A stretch of DNA of 64,000 nt from DASVWZ01 sp963715675. GTDB lineage: Bacteria; Acidobacteriota; Terriglobia; Terriglobales; Acidobacteriaceae. A program made the position numbers and the translations under genes. The notes under the pieces are model-generated. The model saw only the letters and a list, made by a program, of their open reading frames with translations, had not been told where the DNA came from and searched no databases. Where the stretch lies: assembly GCA_963715675.1 (NCBI GenBank), contig OY970265.1:3038001-3102000 (forward strand). Reading direction: 5' to 3'. This document shows, in pieces, positions 60,566 to 64,000 of the stretch (its first letter is position 1; every line of letters begins with the position of its first letter).

Positions 60566-60623
60566 GAGGACTATGATAACACAGCCCTAAGCGGTTAGGT
60601 TAATAGTTCAGGCCCCGCGCTGC

Positions 60624-61418
60624 TTAACTCCGTCCTGTCCTGAGGCTTGTTCCTTGGCGTCGGCACGTGGAATCGAGGAACTTCTTGATCTCAGGCCAAT
60701 GTTTTTGAATGATGTATTCCGTGCTTATGTGGCCGCCTCGTTGCAGCGAGTTTAATTTGACTCGGGTGCGACGGGCAAAGACCTGCACCACACGGTAAGG
60801 AATGTAGGGGTCGTCTTTGGCGTGGAACATCATGATTTTCGACGGCGTGATCTGCTGCACGTGGTGCGCCGGGTTATAGAATTTTCCGCCATACAATTTC
60901 TTCCAATTTCTGTCTGACAGCCGATATGCGTTTCCAAAAGCCTCGCGGATATAAGCTGCGTAGCTTGGGTTTGAGGTCTCGAGTTTCTGTTCTTCGTGAA
61001 GAATCGCCCAATCGACAACCGGACAGTTGGCGATGACTTTCTTCACGCGTCGGTCAAGCGACGAGAGTATGGCGGCAGCACCGCCAAAGCTGCCGCCAAT
61101 GACGAAGATCTCGTCGGGCATCAGGGAGAATTGCTGTCCAAATGCAATGTCCTTAATTCCCTTGGGCAATTCGTCAATGACGTCGCGGATGTCTTCGTGC
61201 GGTGACTTTTCGAGAAACTGTCCGGCGCTCTCCCAAGCTCCGCGATACCGCGGATAGAAGACCCAATATCCCTTGTCCGAAAGAAATTCCATCAAGCCTT
61301 GTTTGCGCGGAATCGATGGCATGCCGTCGCAGAGAATAATGATCTTCTGCTTCTTGCTGGATCGGGCCGGAGGCAGGAACTCGGCAACGATTTCTTTCTT
61401 GAACCTTGTTCTGAACAT
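60624..61418 (-). CDS. Alpha/beta hydrolase (prolyl-oligopeptidase-like fold)
   Basis: 264 residues. IIILCDGMPSIPRKQGLMEF, nucleophile elbow GGSFGG, acid in FHAKDDPYIPYRVV, and histidine in GGHISTEY complete the catalytic triad. No signal peptide; cytoplasmic. Base composition is slightly lower in GC than neighbours. Substrate unknown. Lies 58 bp downstream (in the convergent sense) of the DUF4160 start. Confidence 0.85.
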   Translation of the reverse strand: MFRTRFKKEIVAEFLPPARSSKKQKIIILCDGMPSIPRKQGLMEFLSDKGYWVFYPRYRGAWESAGQFLEKSPHEDIRDVIDELPKGIKDIAFGQQFSLMPDEIFVIGGSFGGAAAILSSLDRRVKKVIANCPVVDWAILHEEQKLETSNPSYAAYIREAFGNAYRLSDRNWKKLYGGKFYNPAHHVQQITPSKIMMFHAKDDPYIPYRVVQVFARRTRVKLNSLQRGGHISTEYIIQKHWPEIKKFLDSTCRRQGTSLRTGRS

Positions 61419-61668
61419 GTTGTTGTATCTGTGACGCTGGTTGATTCAGCATACACTCGAGGGTCCAGACAGTTGGACCCTGACGGCACGACTGACGTGC
61501 CCTTCCACAAAACCATTTATGAACCAGATCTAGTCTAACGGTTCCAAGAGGCCCTAGTGACTCAATAGCCCCAGCTTAAGCCACTAAAGACACGAAGGTA
61601 GACGAGGGAAGCCGTGGTTCCCGGAGCATTTCAGATTCGAATTATGGTGTAATTGTAAGGGGTGAGTC

Positions 61669-62094
61669 ATGACGGTGGTGGTTCGATCCTGCAAAATTGT
61701 TATGTGTGTGGCCGCAATTGTCGCGCTGGTCAGCATGCCGGTGCGTGCCCAGCAAACTCCGGACCCGCACCAGGTTCCGGTGATGGACGGCGAGGCCGGC
61801 CCTTGCTCGATTTTATTCACCGTGACCGACGCCACGGGCGCGCCGGTGTATGACACGCGCATCAAGGTCCACATCGCCTACGGATTCGCGGGCGTGCGGC
61901 GACTGGATCTGGAAGCTGCGACCAACGTGGATGGCAAGACGTTAATCAAAGGACTGCCGGACAAGGTCAAGGGCAAGGTCCTGTATTTCAATGCGACTCA
62001 GGGCAAGCGGAAGGGGGCTTACACCTATGATCCCGCAACCAGTTGCGATTCCGCCAAAGGCATGATCGTTCTTACCGATTCCCCGGGCTCATAG
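61669..62094 (+). CDS. Small secreted protein with carboxypeptidase-like fold
   Basis: 141 residues. Signal peptide (CKIVMCVAAIVALVSMPVRA), then ILFTVTDATGAPVYDTRIKV.. VHIAYGFAG and GKTLIKGLPDKVKG, resembling a carboxypeptidase-regulatory/Ig-like domain; it contains two cysteines. Exported. Function unknown. Confidence 0.82.
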   Translation: MTVVVRSCKIVMCVAAIVALVSMPVRAQQTPDPHQVPVMDGEAGPCSILFTVTDATGAPVYDTRIKVHIAYGFAGVRRLDLEAATNVDGKTLIKGLPDKVKGKVLYFNATQGKRKGAYTYDPATSCDSAKGMIVLTDSPGS

Positions 62095-62112
62095 AGAATT
62101 CCAGTTTGACCG

Positions 62113-62271
62113 ATGCTGTTGGCGGGCGATTACAGCAGCATGAGCATTGACCCGGAAGATGATTGCACCTTCTGGTTTGCGCAGGAGTACTACAACAAGA
62201 AAAATGGAGGAAGCCAGAGCAACGCCTGGACGACGCGCCTGGTCTCCTTCAAGTTCAACAGCTGCAATTAG
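62113..62271 (+). pseudogene. C-terminal fragment of a large secreted protein
   Basis: 52 codons: MLLAGDYSSMSIDPEDDCTF, WFAQEYYNKKNGGSQSNAWT, TRLVSFKFNSCN, then a stop. The DDCTFW..EYY...W.TRL.SFKF..C pattern looks like the tail of large acidobacterial exported proteins. No body precedes it, so it is probably a gene remnant or a displaced 3' end. Confidence 0.6.
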
Positions 62272-62288
62272 CGGGAGATTGACACTCG

Positions 62289-62321
62289 GTAGGATCCCGG
62301 ATGGTTGATCCGGGATCCTAC
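62289..62321 (-). terminator. Hairpin at the scoB stop
   Basis: GTAGGATCCCGGAT and ATCCGGGATCCTAC, 14-bp perfect arms with a 5-base loop, include the stop codon of scoB. No clear T tract on the transcribed strand; a likely 3' end structure. Confidence 0.6.
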
Positions 62322-63007
62322 TCTTCCATCGTTTTGAGCGACGGGCTGATGATCAGCTTCGGTCCGGTGGCTTTCTGCACGTCGGCGGCGGTCAAACCGG
62401 GGGCGATTTCTTCCAACACAATTCCCTGCGGGGTCACGCGCAGGTAGGCCATTTCAGTGACGATTGTATCCACGACTTGGACGCCGGTGAGCGGGAGGGT
62501 GCATTTTTTCAGAATTTTCGGCGAGCCATCCTTGGTGGTGTGCTCCATGGCGATGACCACGCGGCGGGCGCCCGCGACCAGGTCCATCGCGCCGCCCATG
62601 CCCTTGACCATTTTTCCCGGAATCATCCAGTTGGCCAGGTTGCCTTCTTGATCCACTTCCATCGCACCCAGCACGCTCAGGTCAACATGGCCACCGCGGA
62701 TCATGGCAAACGAGTCGGCGCTGGAAAAATATGCGGTACCCGGAAGCTCGGTCACGGTTTCCTTGCCGGCATTAATCAGATCAGCGTCTTCCTGGCCTTC
62801 GATGGGCCAGGGCCCGATTCCGAGCATGCCATTCTCGCTTTGCAAGACAACGTCCATGCCGACGGGAACACAGTTTGCCACCAGCGTCGGCAATCCGATG
62901 CCGAGGTTCACATAGAAGCCATCGCGCAGTTCTCGCGCAATGCGCTTCGCAATGCGCTCGCGCTTCTCGACGTCTTTCTGCTTGTCCGGCTTGAGTTGGG
63001 TATTCAT
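62318..63007 (-). CDS. scoB: 3-oxoacid CoA-transferase subunit B
   Basis: 229 residues. Beta subunit with the active glutamate in LQSENGMLGIGPWP, GIGLPTLV and DSFAMIRGGHVDLSVLGAME; end VQKATGPKLIISPSLK. It moves CoA between succinyl-CoA or acetyl-CoA and a 3-oxoacid (acetoacetate type). Pairs with the alpha subunit upstream with a 37-bp gap. Confidence 0.94.
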   Translation of the reverse strand: MNTQLKPDKQKDVEKRERIAKRIARELRDGFYVNLGIGLPTLVANCVPVGMDVVLQSENGMLGIGPWPIEGQEDADLINAGKETVTELPGTAYFSSADSFAMIRGGHVDLSVLGAMEVDQEGNLANWMIPGKMVKGMGGAMDLVAGARRVVIAMEHTTKDGSPKILKKCTLPLTGVQVVDTIVTEMAYLRVTPQGIVLEEIAPGLTAADVQKATGPKLIISPSLKTMEE

Positions 63008-63044
63008 AAGTTGGTAGCCAGGAGTCGGGAGTCCGTCATCAGGT

Positions 63045-63749
63045 TTATGTGCCCGTTGTTCTCCTCACCGTTCTCCGCTCAATTCTCTTCTCGTACAACT
63101 CCCCTTGAAAAATCCGCTTCACGTATACGCTGGGGGTGTGCACCAAGTCTGGGTCGAGCGCGCCGACTTCGAGCAGTTCCTCGACTTCGGCAATGGTCAC
63201 TTTTGCGGCTGTGGCCATCATGGGATTGAAGTTCCGCGCCGTCTTGCGGTAGATCAGGTTGCCCCATTTGTCGCCCTTCCACGCCTTCACGAAGGCGAAG
63301 TCTGCCGGCAGCGCGCGTTCCAAGACGTACTTGCGCCCGTCAAACTCGCGCACTTCCTTGCCTTCGCTGACCACGGTGCCAACGCCGGTCGGGGTGAAGA
63401 ACGCCGGAATGCCCGCGCCGGCGGCCCGAATGCGCTCGGAAAAGGTGCCCTGCGGCACCAGTTGCAGGTCCACTTGCCCCTGCAACACCATCTGTTCCAA
63501 CAGTTTGTTCTCGCCCACGTAGCTTCCAATGTGCCGCTGAATCTGGCCGGCTGCCAGCAGGATGCCCACACCAGCGCCATCCACCCCGGCGTTGTTGCTG
63601 ATCGTGGTCAGACGCTTGACGCCTTTGCGGGCCAGCGCGCGAATCAGGTTCTCAGGGTTGCCGCACAAGCCGAAGCCGCCAATCATGATGGACGCGCCAT
63701 CCAGCACGTCACGAATCGCTTCGTCGGCGTTCGCCACAACTTTGTTCAT
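63045..63749 (-). CDS. scoA: 3-oxoacid CoA-transferase subunit A
   Basis: 234 residues from ATG at 63749 (MNKVVANADEAIRDVLDGAS), chosen by family N-terminus. Signature GGFGLCGNPENLIRALARKG, TTISNNAGVDGAGVGILLA, and FFTPTGVGT. Alpha subunit of the same enzyme, transcribed before scoB. The exact acid substrate cannot be told from sequence; ketone body or branched-chain catabolism are options. Confidence 0.94.
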   Translation of the reverse strand: MNKVVANADEAIRDVLDGASIMIGGFGLCGNPENLIRALARKGVKRLTTISNNAGVDGAGVGILLAAGQIQRHIGSYVGENKLLEQMVLQGQVDLQLVPQGTFSERIRAAGAGIPAFFTPTGVGTVVSEGKEVREFDGRKYVLERALPADFAFVKAWKGDKWGNLIYRKTARNFNPMMATAAKVTIAEVEELLEVGALDPDLVHTPSVYVKRIFQGELYEKRIERRTVRRTTGT

Positions 63750-63844
63750 GGGCAAAATTCTATCAGGAGTGGTAGGACGTGGCTGTGACAAGGAGTGCAG
63801 CGGGCAGGAGTGGTGGAATCGGGTTGCCGCGGCGAGAATGCGCT

Positions 63845-63889
63845 GCCGGGCTTCGCCCGGCGAGACAGCCGGGAGCGGCTGTCTCCAAC
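63845..63889. repeat. Double-hairpin repeat, copy 2
   Basis: GCCGGGCTTCGCCCGGC, then GAGACAGCCGGGAGCGGCTG and TCTCC: two adjacent stems with the same plan as 54310-54351. Confidence 0.7.
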
Positions 63890-63910
63890 AAGAGCAAGTA
63901 CAAATCCGCC

Positions 63911-64000
63911 CTAGAAGTTCTTTTTCAAATCCATGCCTTTATACAGGCTGGCGACCTGATCGTAGCCGTTGAACATGAGGGTGGGGCGTTTGAAAAACTC
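63911..64000 (-). CDS. Partial CDS, C-terminus only
   Basis: 29 codons and a TAG stop on the minus strand: EFFKRPTLMFNGYDQVASLY then KGMDLKKNF. The rest is beyond the window. The stop is followed by a spacer before scoA on the same strand, so it may be co-transcribed upstream of the CoA-transferase. The protein is not identified. Confidence 0.6.
   Translation of the reverse strand, partial: EFFKRPTLMFNGYDQVASLYKGMDLKKNF

Overview
The window reads as a chromosome segment of an Acidobacteriota bacterium, most likely class Terriglobia (Koribacter-like). This rests on several things together: two VWFA-type secreted proteins of the kind typical of this phylum, a DUF2934 protein, many secreted repeat proteins (HAF-like, TIGR03803-like, beta-propeller), an outer-membrane style Lol system, and short palindromic repeats in most spacers. 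Assignment is from protein families only; no 16S gene is present.

Left part (1-15,060, all minus strand) is the conserved transcription/translation cluster. In transcription order it runs tRNA-Thr(TGT), tRNA-Tyr, a small membrane ORF, tRNA-Thr(GGT), tRNA-Gly, a 114-residue ORF, tuf, rpmG, tRNA-Trp, secE, nusG, rplK, rplA, rplJ, rplL, rpoB and rpoC (cut by the left edge). RpoB carries a cysteine-rich insertion. The spacers of this cluster hold several families of inverted repeats.

15,100-24,300 holds uvrA and then a disturbed zone: an IS3-type orfA remnant, a small lipoprotein gene, and a 5'-truncated Rhs C-terminal (toxin-tip) fragment split by an IS256-family element. That element has a 9-bp target duplication, and removing it restores the rhs reading frame. 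A STN-like secreted protein and a VWFA protein follow. 24,500-28,800 has a Ysc84/SYLF protein, tag glycosylase, an ECF sigma factor overlapping a three-domain VOC protein, and small secreted or DUF2934 proteins.

29,136-33,302 is a tightly overlapped cytochrome c maturation operon (ccmF, ccmH, two accessory genes). 33,900-35,650 is a compact type II restriction-modification pair with an XcyI-like endonuclease. 36,300-42,400 holds htpX, moxR, a DUF4149 protein, ychF, a HAF-repeat secreted protein and a ZIP transporter. 42,500-48,400 is a block of exported proteins: VWFA, an S55-like peptidase, a beta-propeller and a small secreted protein.

48,400-53,700 is repeat-rich. It has two of three copies of a dispersed element (the third is at 35.9-36.1 kb) whose end hairpin differs by compensatory changes, a 50-residue gene with its own terminator, a TIGR03803-like secreted repeat gene split by an IS630-family element (again with exact in-frame restoration), a HEPN-like protein, and a 413-bp set of nested inverted repeats. 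53,700-59,440 has an ICMT-like methyltransferase, lolE/lolD and clpC. The right end has an XRE regulator, a DUF4160/DUF2442 pair, an alpha/beta hydrolase, a small secreted protein, a decayed gene tail, and the two subunits of a 3-oxoacid CoA-transferase.
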